A DNA stretch of 52,489 nucleotides, from IMG/VR virus record IMGVR_UViG_3300032242_002525, positions 1-52,489 of that record; one strand, given 5' to 3'. The notes beneath the pieces are model-generated. The model did not search any database. It saw nothing but the letters and a program-made list of their open reading frames with translations, and was not told where the DNA came from. Below are positions 26,222 through 33,829 of the stretch, one piece after another; position 1 is the first letter of the stretch; each line of letters starts with the position of its first letter. Origin of the DNA: a virus. The position numbers were made by a program, and so were the translations under genes.

Positions 26222-26265
26222 TTTAGTTTTTTATTCTAATTACTTATATTATACTAATATTTAAG

Positions 26266-28008
26266 ATGATACCAGAAATTGAAGCAAGAGAAATATTGGA
26301 AACCTATGAAGGAGGTAACAATTATTTACTAGAATTTAAAAGAAAATTTATTGACGTTAAGAATTTTAAACTTACACGTCCACAGGCGGAGTATGTTTTA
26401 AAATATAAAGATGTTACACCAAAAGTGGCTAAAAAGTACATTAAAATTGTTAACACATTTGCTGAAAAAATAATGGAAGAACGCTTGTTAGTTAAACCAT
26501 TGGAACAAATTTGGTGCGAAAAGCTATTATGTGAATCTGATAAAGCTTACCATATTTGGGGTAGATATTTTGAATCGGAGCAAATGAATGCATTTTGGTT
26601 ACCTAAAGCAGCTATTGTTCAACCGGAAAAAAAATTAAATAGAGTTATTGATTATACACCATATAATTCTAGACCACCATTGGATCATCAAAAAATAGCG
26701 ATTGAAAAATTACTAGCAAATGATAAGTTTATTCTTGCTGATGATATGGGATTGGGTAAGACGACGTCGGCAGTCATAGCTTCTTTAGAAAGCGGAGCTA
26801 AAAAGGTTTTAATTGTGTGTCCTGCATCATTAAAGATCAATTGGGAGCGTGAAATTAAGAATTACACAGATAGACGTGTTTTGATAATTGAAGGTCGTAA
26901 ATGGGGTTCTACGTTCGATTTTTACATTATCAATTATGATATTATTAAAAATTATCATACAACTGATAAATCAGAAGATAGTGACGATTATAAATTATTA
27001 GTAAACGCGGGATTTGATTTAGCTATTGTGGATGAAGCACATTATATTTCAAATAACACAGCAAATAGAACACGTTTATTAAATGATGTTTTAGAACAAA
27101 TACCTAAAGTGTGGTTATTAACCGGTACACCAATGACATCAAGACCAATCAATTATTTTAATTTATTAAAAATTGTGGATTCACCTTTAACATTGAATTG
27201 GCAATCTTATGTACGTAGATATTGTAAAGGATTTCAATTTAGTGTTGGTAATAGAAAAGTATGGAATACAAGCGGAGCAAGTAATTTAGATGAATTACGT
27301 GAGAGAACTAAGAATGTTGTGCTTCGTAGAATGAAAACGGATATTTTAGATTTACCCGAAAAAATTATTACCCCAATCTTTGTTGAATTAACTAGTAAAA
27401 TGTATGATGAAGAATTGGAAGAATTTACAAGAATTAGTAAAGAGAATAAGGAAAACGAAACAATATCTGTTACGTTAAATCGTTTAATGAAAGTTCGTCA
27501 ATTAATTTCATATGAAAAAATATCATATACCTGTGAATTGATTGATCGATGTATTGACCAAGGAAAAAAAGTTATTGTGTTTACGAATTTTACAATGACT
27601 TTGGATATGTTACATGAAAAATATAAAAAGAATTCTGTTGTAGTCGATGGTCGTATGTCTAAAGATAGGAGGCAAGAATCGGTTGATAGGTTCCAAAAAG
27701 AAGATAAGATTAAAATATTCATAGGTAACATTAAAGCTGCAGGTGTTGGTTTAACATTGACTGCTGCAGAAGTTGTTATAATGAATGATTTATCGTTTGT
27801 TCCTGCTGATCATTCACAAGCAGAAGATAGAGCTTATAGATATGGTCAAACTAAAGGTGTTCTTGTTTATTACCCAATATTTGATAATACGGTAGAAAGA
27901 ATAATCTATAACATCCTTCAAAAGAAGAAGAATAATATTGATCAAGTTATGGGTGACGGAGAATATTCACAATCATTTAGTAGTGACCTGATCAAGGAAC
28001 TTTTGTAA
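26266..28008 (+). CDS. SNF2-family DNA helicase/translocase (UvsW-like role)
   Basis: This 580-residue protein has a two-lobed SNF2 ATPase: an N-terminal region to about 130, Walker A DDMGLGKT (159-166), DEAH box IVDEAHYI (254-261), LLTGTPM, and the second lobe with VIVFTNFTMTLDMLH and the arginine-finger motif QAEDRAYRYGQTKGV near 533. The motif order resembles SMARCAL1-type annealing helicases. In T4-like phages UvsW, a related SF2 helicase, remodels forks and R-loops late in infection. It diverges from the gp14-like gene and its end overlaps the facing small gene by 36 bases. Confidence 0.9.
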   Translation: MIPEIEAREILETYEGGNNYLLEFKRKFIDVKNFKLTRPQAEYVLKYKDVTPKVAKKYIKIVNTFAEKIMEERLLVKPLEQIWCEKLLCESDKAYHIWGRYFESEQMNAFWLPKAAIVQPEKKLNRVIDYTPYNSRPPLDHQKIAIEKLLANDKFILADDMGLGKTTSAVIASLESGAKKVLIVCPASLKINWEREIKNYTDRRVLIIEGRKWGSTFDFYIINYDIIKNYHTTDKSEDSDDYKLLVNAGFDLAIVDEAHYISNNTANRTRLLNDVLEQIPKVWLLTGTPMTSRPINYFNLLKIVDSPLTLNWQSYVRRYCKGFQFSVGNRKVWNTSGASNLDELRERTKNVVLRRMKTDILDLPEKIITPIFVELTSKMYDEELEEFTRISKENKENETISVTLNRLMKVRQLISYEKISYTCELIDRCIDQGKKVIVFTNFTMTLDMLHEKYKKNSVVVDGRMSKDRRQESVDRFQKEDKIKIFIGNIKAAGVGLTLTAAEVVIMNDLSFVPADHSQAEDRAYRYGQTKGVLVYYPIFDNTVERIIYNILQKKKNNIDQVMGDGEYSQSFSSDLIKELL

Positions 28009-28194
28009 ATCCCTTTTCAAATCATTTAAAATAACATCTAAAACCTCATCTGTTGGATCACCGATGGATACTGTGATAATTCTATTATCCGTATCTAAGG
28101 TAGCCACGTTTTCTAAGGTTTCAGTGTTTTTATACCTGAATTCAAAGTTATTTTTACCGCCTAACTCAAAAAGTTCTAATAATGGTTTGTTCAT
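27973..28194 (-). CDS. Small unknown protein facing the helicase gene
   Basis: This 73-residue acidic protein starts MNKPLLELFELGGKNNFEFR and has a strand-rich middle (RIITVSIGD) and a C-terminal helix (LDVILNDLKRDLQKFLDQV). No family is recognised. It fills the gap between the helicase and the gp13-like gene on the opposite strand, overlapping the helicase 3' end by 36 bases tail to tail. Balanced composition favours a real gene; no promoter motif of the late type is seen. Confidence 0.55.
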   Translation of the reverse strand: MNKPLLELFELGGKNNFEFRYKNTETLENVATLDTDNRIITVSIGDPTDEVLDVILNDLKRDLQKFLDQVTTK

Positions 28195-28218
28195 ATAATC
28201 AAATATAAGAAAAAATCA

Positions 28219-28228
28219 AATATTTATC
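28219..28228 (+). promoter_or_regulatory. Putative late promoter motif (AATATTTATC)
   Basis: AATATTTATC ends four bases before the gp13-like ATG. It is the only late-type motif upstream of the bilin cassette on that strand. Confidence 0.45.
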
Positions 28229-28232
28229 AAAT

Positions 28233-29348
28233 ATGAGCGAAATAATTTCACCAACAGATAGAGACAAATTATATACCCAGGTATTTCACCTTTTGGGTAT
28301 GCCTGTTAGAGGCATTGAATTGACTGAAGAGCAAATGGATACATTCCTAGAGCTTTCTTTGTCAGAATATGAACAATACGTAAATGATTGGTTAATTGAA
28401 TCACAATGGTCCTCATTAGCGGGACTTAACGTTGATACTCAATCATTATCTAGAGCATTTACAACTAGAAGCTTAGATTATGAAACCCAATTTACATACT
28501 CATATTCTAAAATTGTGGGTTTACAAGCGGGTGGTGATTGGGAACTTAAAAAGGATTATTTCGATTTGGTTAATAATCAGCAAGTTTATGAAATTCCTGC
28601 TGGTCGTGAAATTAACGAATTATTATGGTTTACACGCGCGACATTAACAGATTCAATTGTTGACCCTTTCTTGGGTGGATTTGGTGGTCTTGGTGGTGTT
28701 GGATTTGGTGGTGTGGGTGGTTTTGCTCAAGTTGGAACATCAGGTTCTTACTTTATGCTTCCTGCATATGATCTTTTATTAAGAATGGGTGATAGAAACT
28801 TAAAAAACCGTATGATTGGTGGTGATTTAACATATAGAATCACAGCAGGTCCTGAAGGTAAAAAATTGATTCACTTATTAAATGTTCCAGGTGGTAGATA
28901 TGATTTTGGTTCAACACAAAACAATAACCAAAGAGTTTGGTATTGGTATTATGATACAATGGATAGAGATAGTTGTTTAAAAGCTAACCAAGATGTAATT
29001 AAATTACCATCTGATGTTATGACTGATACATTATCTTGGGATAAATTAAATAGCCCATCACAAAACTGGGTTAGAAAATATCTTATTGCATATTCAAAAG
29101 AAGGTTTAGGAAGAATTTGGGGTAAATTTTCAGGTGATATTCAAGTTCCTGATAATGCCGTTAAATTGGATTACCAATCTTTAATCACTGAAGCAAAAGA
29201 TGAGAAATCTAAATTGGTTGAGGAGCTTATGGCTCGTTTAGAAAGATTACGTCCAGACAAATTACTTGAAAGAAAAGCAGGTGAAGCGGATAATCTTAAC
29301 AAATCACTTAAATTTAGAGCTATGCCTTCACAAATTATAGTAATTTAA
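28233..29348 (+). CDS. 13: Neck protein (gp13-like)
   Basis: This 371-residue protein begins with a helical region, SPTDRDKLYTQVFHLLGMPV and DWLIESQWSSL (about residues 6-62), which I recognise from gp13-type neck proteins of T4-like phages of marine bacteria. Then YFDLVNNQQVYEIPAGREIN (109-128) and a C-terminal helical pair ending RAMPSQIIVI. A Gly-rich loop (147-164, GGFGGLGGVGFGGVGGF) is inserted; it may be a flexible surface element. Neck proteins seal the head after packaging and dock the tail. Neighbouring gp14/gp15-like genes agree. The heme oxygenase gene follows after 13 bases. Confidence 0.7.
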   Translation: MSEIISPTDRDKLYTQVFHLLGMPVRGIELTEEQMDTFLELSLSEYEQYVNDWLIESQWSSLAGLNVDTQSLSRAFTTRSLDYETQFTYSYSKIVGLQAGGDWELKKDYFDLVNNQQVYEIPAGREINELLWFTRATLTDSIVDPFLGGFGGLGGVGFGGVGGFAQVGTSGSYFMLPAYDLLLRMGDRNLKNRMIGGDLTYRITAGPEGKKLIHLLNVPGGRYDFGSTQNNNQRVWYWYYDTMDRDSCLKANQDVIKLPSDVMTDTLSWDKLNSPSQNWVRKYLIAYSKEGLGRIWGKFSGDIQVPDNAVKLDYQSLITEAKDEKSKLVEELMARLERLRPDKLLERKAGEADNLNKSLKFRAMPSQIIVI

Positions 29349-29361
29349 GTATCTTTACTAT

Positions 29362-29892
29362 ATGAGTTTAAGAGAAGCAACCGCAGAATTACACAGCAAG
29401 GCTGAAAAAATGACCTTTAATCAAAGAATGTTTAGAGGTGAATTATCTAATCTAGAATATGTAAATTATCTACTTCAACAAATGACTATTTTTGATCAAT
29501 TTGAAACTAGAGATTTGGTTATCAAAGGATTAGATAGAAAAGAAAAAGTAATAGAAGATATTTTAGAATTAAATAATGGTATACTTTTAGAAGAAAATAA
29601 AATTTGTCCTGCTACAGTATACTATGCCACTTATTTAAAAAATTTAAACGATGTTGATATTTTACCACATGTTTATTTAAATTATTTAGCATTGGCTTAT
29701 GGTGGACAAATGATGAAAAAAGTAACACCTGGTAGCGGTAAAATGTATGATTTTGATAACATGCAAGAATTAGTTGGTAGTATTCGTGCAATTCAAAAAG
29801 ACGAATGGGCTAATGAAGTTAATAAAGGTTTTCAATTCTTAATTACAATATTTGATGAATTACAAAGAGACTCTGAACTTAGTAGCAAATAA
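29362..29892 (+). CDS. ho: Heme oxygenase (HO-1/HemO family)
   Basis: This 176-residue all-helical protein should open heme to biliverdin, Fe2+ and CO. The N-terminus LREATAELHSKAEKMTFNQR (3-22) matches the HO proximal helix; H11 is the likely heme ligand, followed by the family's AE...F....F.G pattern. The distal helix is NYLALAYGGQMMKK (107-120): the GGQ motif is kept (G114, G115, Q116), but the positions equal to human HO-1 Gly139 and Asp140 are Ala110 and Leu111. It is shorter than cyanobacterial HO (about 240 residues). It overlaps the bilin reductase gene by 38 bases, so the product can be handed on directly. Electron donor is probably host ferredoxin. Activity is not proven because of the changed distal pocket. 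Confidence 0.85.
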   Translation: MSLREATAELHSKAEKMTFNQRMFRGELSNLEYVNYLLQQMTIFDQFETRDLVIKGLDRKEKVIEDILELNNGILLEENKICPATVYYATYLKNLNDVDILPHVYLNYLALAYGGQMMKKVTPGSGKMYDFDNMQELVGSIRAIQKDEWANEVNKGFQFLITIFDELQRDSELSSK

Positions 29893-30487
29893 ATTTGAAA
29901 AAATTATTTTAGAAGAAACTAACGGAACAATTATTCCTACGGAAGATTTTGGTTGGGATAATCGTAGGTTTATTTCTGATGTTTTTAGAATTGCACATAT
30001 TGAAAGATATAGTGACAACAATTTAGAAGTTTTACACTTTACATGTTTTCCTAGTAATGTAAATCCGGAACCAATTTTTGGTTTTGATATTATTACAACA
30101 CCTAATAAATGTTTAGCAGCATTTTTAGATTGGAGCCCTGTGATTAGTAATGATACATATGTTTCACCTTACGATTTTAAAACACCATATAAATTACCTG
30201 AATGGGCAAAAGAAATCTTTTCAAAAGATGCTATTGCTATTGTTCCTAATGATGAAGAGTTTGATATTATTGCTAATATAGCTATTAGATGTTTTGAAAG
30301 TTATATTGAATTATTATCTAGTGCGGAACAATTCCCACATTTAGCAAATGATATTAAAAATTCACAAAATAGATATTGTGAAAATCAACAAAAGAATGAA
30401 AGAACATACAATGTCTTAAAAGCTAAACTTGGAGAAGCTAAAGCTAAAGAATTTATGACTTCCATTCTTTTCCCAATGATATATTAA
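29855..30487 (+). CDS. Ferredoxin-dependent bilin reductase (PcyA/PcyX/PebS family)
   Basis: This 210-residue protein should reduce biliverdin to a phycobilin using ferredoxin. Family landmarks are clear: FRIAHIERYSDNNLEVLHFT (44-63), IFGFDIIT (74-81), LDWSPV (91-96), and the C-terminal YCENQQKNERTYNVLKAKLG then FMTSILFPMIY, which parallels PcyA's [20 protein letters not shown]. E50, H61 and D78 align with PcyA Glu76, His88 and Asp105. The spacing His to Asp is 17, as in PcyA. I chose ATG 29855 rather than the TTG just before it. The reduction product (phycocyanobilin, phycoerythrobilin or other) cannot be told from motifs. Its end overlaps the DNA polymerase 3' end by four bases on the other strand. 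Confidence 0.92.
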   Translation: MNYKETLNLVANKFEKIILEETNGTIIPTEDFGWDNRRFISDVFRIAHIERYSDNNLEVLHFTCFPSNVNPEPIFGFDIITTPNKCLAAFLDWSPVISNDTYVSPYDFKTPYKLPEWAKEIFSKDAIAIVPNDEEFDIIANIAIRCFESYIELLSSAEQFPHLANDIKNSQNRYCENQQKNERTYNVLKAKLGEAKAKEFMTSILFPMIY

Positions 30488-33381
30488 ATTTCTACAGCAT
30501 GAAACGCATAATCGTGTCCGTTATTTTCAATAATCTCTTCTTCATTACTTACGGTACTATTTTCTTGTAATGCCACAACCTTTCTATTATGTTCAACCCA
30601 AAATTGATCAACTAGTTCAAGGCTATTTTCAACATACATAAAGAACGGATCACGTTGAACACGATTCCAAAATAATACTTCACTATCGGATAATGTCATA
30701 ACTTCATCAAACTTATCTTGTCCATCTTCTTTTAATGGATAACCATTTACCAATTCACATTGTATTTTAGTAAAGAACTGTCTATCAGCAGGATTATCAA
30801 TAATGATATCATTTCTAATTTCAGGTTTAAATACAACTAACAATGGTTCAACACGTTTATTAAAAATACTTAAATAACGAGGTACGTTATAATCACCTGT
30901 TAAATCAGGATTTGCTTGTAATTCTTTTTCAGAAATCATATAACAATTAATTTCTATAAAATCATTAGGCATTTCAACACCATGTTTTTCAAGGTATTCT
31001 TCTTTTTGTTTCTTAGTTGGTTTTGTTATTTTTTGTACGTCACCAGAAGTTTTTTTAGTTCCATTGTTTATATAATAAATTGTTTCACCTAAAGACACCG
31101 GTTGTTCACTATTTAAAACCAATTCCATGTGTGCTTGACGCGACATTAATGAACCAGATTTAGTTGTTTTCTTAATATACTTTTTATATTCTTCAATGCT
31201 TTGTTTAATACGTGCTTTATTTGCAATTTTAGCTAAAGGAATTTCTTTATTATAAATCTTATTAACATATTCATAATATTTCTCAATGAAAGAAACACCA
31301 TCACCATTTAACAAATATTTTAAACCCTCATCTAAGAATTCCACAATATATTGTTGCAATTTTTTAGATTTAATTGTGTTACCCGTTAATTTAATTTTCT
31401 CTTTACCTTTCTTCATCATCTTAATGATATAGTTTTTACGTGAAACATTAATACATGCAGGTGCAACATAGTCAATATCTAATCCCATTTCATTTCGCAT
31501 AAAGATATCGTTGAACTCAGCTGTATCAGCTTCAATACCTGTATATTCTTCACCTTCAATAGATAATTCATTTAATCCTTTACCAACATATTTGTGTTCA
31601 TTGATTGTTTCAGGTGTTTCAAAGTTAACACCATCAGTATCCATTACTAGAGGTTTATAACCTTTCTTCATAAAAAACATAATCATCATACGTAAACATT
31701 GACGACCAGTACATGTAATAGTTTCACCCATATTCATATCACCCCATGGGAATACGTGTGGTGCAGATAAACTACCAAAATAAGCGTTAATAAAAATCTT
31801 AATTGGTAACTGCTTACGATCATACATTTCTGATTGTATAGGATCACTTTTTGCTAGTTCAGCCGTAAGTCTTTTATATTTAATACGAATGTTACGGAAA
31901 TATTTTAACATTGATTTTTGTACCCCCATTATATCACATTCTGGGAAAACATCATACATAAGTTGTATTGATGGATAAAGTGAAGCATAGTCAAATTTAA
32001 CAATGTTCTTTGAATAACCTACATTAAGTAATCTTGATAAACCACCTGTAATAGCACGTTTTTCATCTTTAGCAGGAATAGCCAAACCATTTTCATAAGA
32101 CCACGCTAACATTATAATTTTCCATAATGTAGCTGTACCCATAGTAGCGATTCTTTCATATGTGGTAGGTACCAATTTAGAAAGTAAAAAAGTTGATTGT
32201 GAAAAACTATCATCAACAATCATTGTTTCGTACAAGTCATCATCTAGATATTGTTCAACAATTTTACTACCGCTCCATACATCAAATTTACCTGGATACT
32301 TTATTAATAAATCTTCTGTACCAGGTTCACCAACTTTTTTATAATTACCCGTTTTAGGATTAATATAATGTGGTGCATCTTCCAAATATATTTTAGAAAT
32401 TTGCCCACCATCAACATACACACGATTTGGTTTTTCTTTCTCCAAATATTTTGTGATATATTTTAAGCCCCACGATTTGATTTCACTGTTGATTGCTTGC
32501 GCTCTACGAACAGAATGCGCAATGTCCACAATGTTAAATCCCCAAATGACATGCTGTTTGTATGGTTCAACTTCATTAGCAAGTTTAAGCATACCTTCTT
32601 TTTCTGTAATACCTTCATTTGATAAAATTTTAGTAAGTCCTTGTGTATCAACACCTAATATTTCAGCTCGTCTTAATATAAATGGCCAGTCAAAAGATGC
32701 TGAGTTATATCCACCAATAATAGTTGGCATTGTTTCTCTAATTGATTCAAAAAATTCTTCAATACATCTTTTCTCACCATCTTCACCAAATGCTGAAAAC
32801 GTTTTATTTAAACCTTTATTATCCTTAACACCAATAAGAATTATCACATCAGTTTCAGGACTTAAACCTGTTGTCTCAATGTCGAATACAAATCTATGTA
32901 CTCCTGAATAATCATCAATACCTTTAAATAATCTTTTTCTTTTATCTATAAGGTATTGTTCAACAGGTGATAATACTGAAAAATATTGTCTATATCCTTC
33001 TGTCCATGGATCAATACCACCTTCTCTAAAAAAACTTGTAAGATTGGTATAAGATTTAATACTTTTTACTAAAAACTTTAAACCATCTTCAAGACGTTCA
33101 TTACCACCTGTATTTAATTTTTCAATTAAAATACCGTGCTTCTGCATAGCTTTTTTCTGTGCAGATTTAGAATTTTGATAGAAATTTAATCCTGTTAAAT
33201 CACCTACCCATAAGAATGGACTAAAGGTATCTTGTTTAACTATTTTACCTTCAATAGGATCTTGGATTATTTTATAGATAACATTTTTGCGATAATCGTA
33301 TTCAACACCTACGATATACTCTTCCGGATCACCTCCGTTAAGGAAATTTTCAATAACTTCCTGAGAAATTACTTCTTTCAT
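30484..33381 (-). CDS. 43: Family B DNA polymerase (T4 gp43-like)
   Basis: This 965-residue replicative polymerase has an intact proofreading domain: Exo I FVFDIETTGL (164-173), Exo II GYNSASFDWPFI (224-235) and a likely Exo III Y378-x3-D382. The polymerase domain shows motif A KFDYASLYPSIQ (462-473), motif B KQLPIKIFINAYFGS (523-537) and motif C VMDTDGVNF (579-587), where T4 has DTDS. It is a little longer than T4 gp43 (898). It faces the bilin reductase gene with a four-base overlap at 30484-30487. A short hairpin (33411-33428) precedes the ATG and could be an autoregulatory site. Confidence 0.96.
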   Translation of the reverse strand: MKEVISQEVIENFLNGGDPEEYIVGVEYDYRKNVIYKIIQDPIEGKIVKQDTFSPFLWVGDLTGLNFYQNSKSAQKKAMQKHGILIEKLNTGGNERLEDGLKFLVKSIKSYTNLTSFFREGGIDPWTEGYRQYFSVLSPVEQYLIDKRKRLFKGIDDYSGVHRFVFDIETTGLSPETDVIILIGVKDNKGLNKTFSAFGEDGEKRCIEEFFESIRETMPTIIGGYNSASFDWPFILRRAEILGVDTQGLTKILSNEGITEKEGMLKLANEVEPYKQHVIWGFNIVDIAHSVRRAQAINSEIKSWGLKYITKYLEKEKPNRVYVDGGQISKIYLEDAPHYINPKTGNYKKVGEPGTEDLLIKYPGKFDVWSGSKIVEQYLDDDLYETMIVDDSFSQSTFLLSKLVPTTYERIATMGTATLWKIIMLAWSYENGLAIPAKDEKRAITGGLSRLLNVGYSKNIVKFDYASLYPSIQLMYDVFPECDIMGVQKSMLKYFRNIRIKYKRLTAELAKSDPIQSEMYDRKQLPIKIFINAYFGSLSAPHVFPWGDMNMGETITCTGRQCLRMMIMFFMKKGYKPLVMDTDGVNFETPETINEHKYVGKGLNELSIEGEEYTGIEADTAEFNDIFMRNEMGLDIDYVAPACINVSRKNYIIKMMKKGKEKIKLTGNTIKSKKLQQYIVEFLDEGLKYLLNGDGVSFIEKYYEYVNKIYNKEIPLAKIANKARIKQSIEEYKKYIKKTTKSGSLMSRQAHMELVLNSEQPVSLGETIYYINNGTKKTSGDVQKITKPTKKQKEEYLEKHGVEMPNDFIEINCYMISEKELQANPDLTGDYNVPRYLSIFNKRVEPLLVVFKPEIRNDIIIDNPADRQFFTKIQCELVNGYPLKEDGQDKFDEVMTLSDSEVLFWNRVQRDPFFMYVENSLELVDQFWVEHNRKVVALQENSTVSNEEEIIENNGHDYAFHAVEI

Positions 33382-33410
33382 TATAATTTTTTTAAATATG
33401 ACGTATTAGC

Positions 33411-33428
33411 TTGTGGGTTATTCCACAA
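33411..33428 (-). promoter_or_regulatory. Hairpin in leader of DNA polymerase gene
   Basis: TTGTGG-GTTATT-CCACAA, a 6-bp stem and six-base loop, lies 30-47 bases upstream of the polymerase ATG. In T4-type phages gp43 binds a hairpin in its own mRNA leader to repress translation. The equivalence here is inferred. Confidence 0.35.
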
Positions 33429-33471
33429 TTTGCCTTGTTTACATTTATAATTATACGGAAAAAAGCTGAGA

Positions 33472-33828
33472 TTACGAAATTACGTTGATAAATAATTTTT
33501 CGGCAAGTGGAACAATAAGAACATTACCATCATTGAATGTAATGGTTATTTTGCCTTCATACCTACCAACAACTGATGTATCATCTGTAGTAAATCTATA
33601 AACGATATAATATTCATTAGAAGTGTAATTAAATTTGGTTGTTCTAGTTGTAACTGTACAAGGTTGATTTAAAACCGCATATTCATTATTTTTAATATCA
33701 AACATATCAAAAACAATATTTGCACTTTCAAGCATGTCATTAATTGATGATTTATCGTTTTTACCGTCATCTATTAACCTCATCTTTAATATTGGGTCAG
33801 TTGCACCTTGTCTTATAAAAAATTCCAT
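33472..33828 (-). CDS. BppU-like virion protein (baseplate/fibre attachment)
   Basis: This 118-residue protein starts EFFIRQGATDPILKMRLIDD and ends NVLIVPLAEKLFINVIS, the pattern of small BppU N-terminal-like beta domains found next to fibre genes. Such domains attach receptor-binding proteins to the baseplate. It begins one base after the stop of the collagen-like fibre gene, so the two are likely co-translated. It is the last gene of the minus-strand fibre cluster before the polymerase. Function is inferred from pattern and neighbours. Confidence 0.65.
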   Translation of the reverse strand: MEFFIRQGATDPILKMRLIDDGKNDKSSINDMLESANIVFDMFDIKNNEYAVLNQPCTVTTRTTKFNYTSNEYYIVYRFTTDDTSVVGRYEGKITITFNDGNVLIVPLAEKLFINVIS

Positions 33829-33829
33829 A

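Noticed and set aside
29852-29854. TTG start one codon before the bilin reductase ATG
   Set aside because: The adjacent ATG is a better start and no family alignment needs the extra residue.
32453-32911. Plus-strand 152-codon open frame opposite the DNA polymerase
   Set aside because: Lies wholly antisense to the conserved exonuclease domain; Cys/Ser-rich shadow composition.
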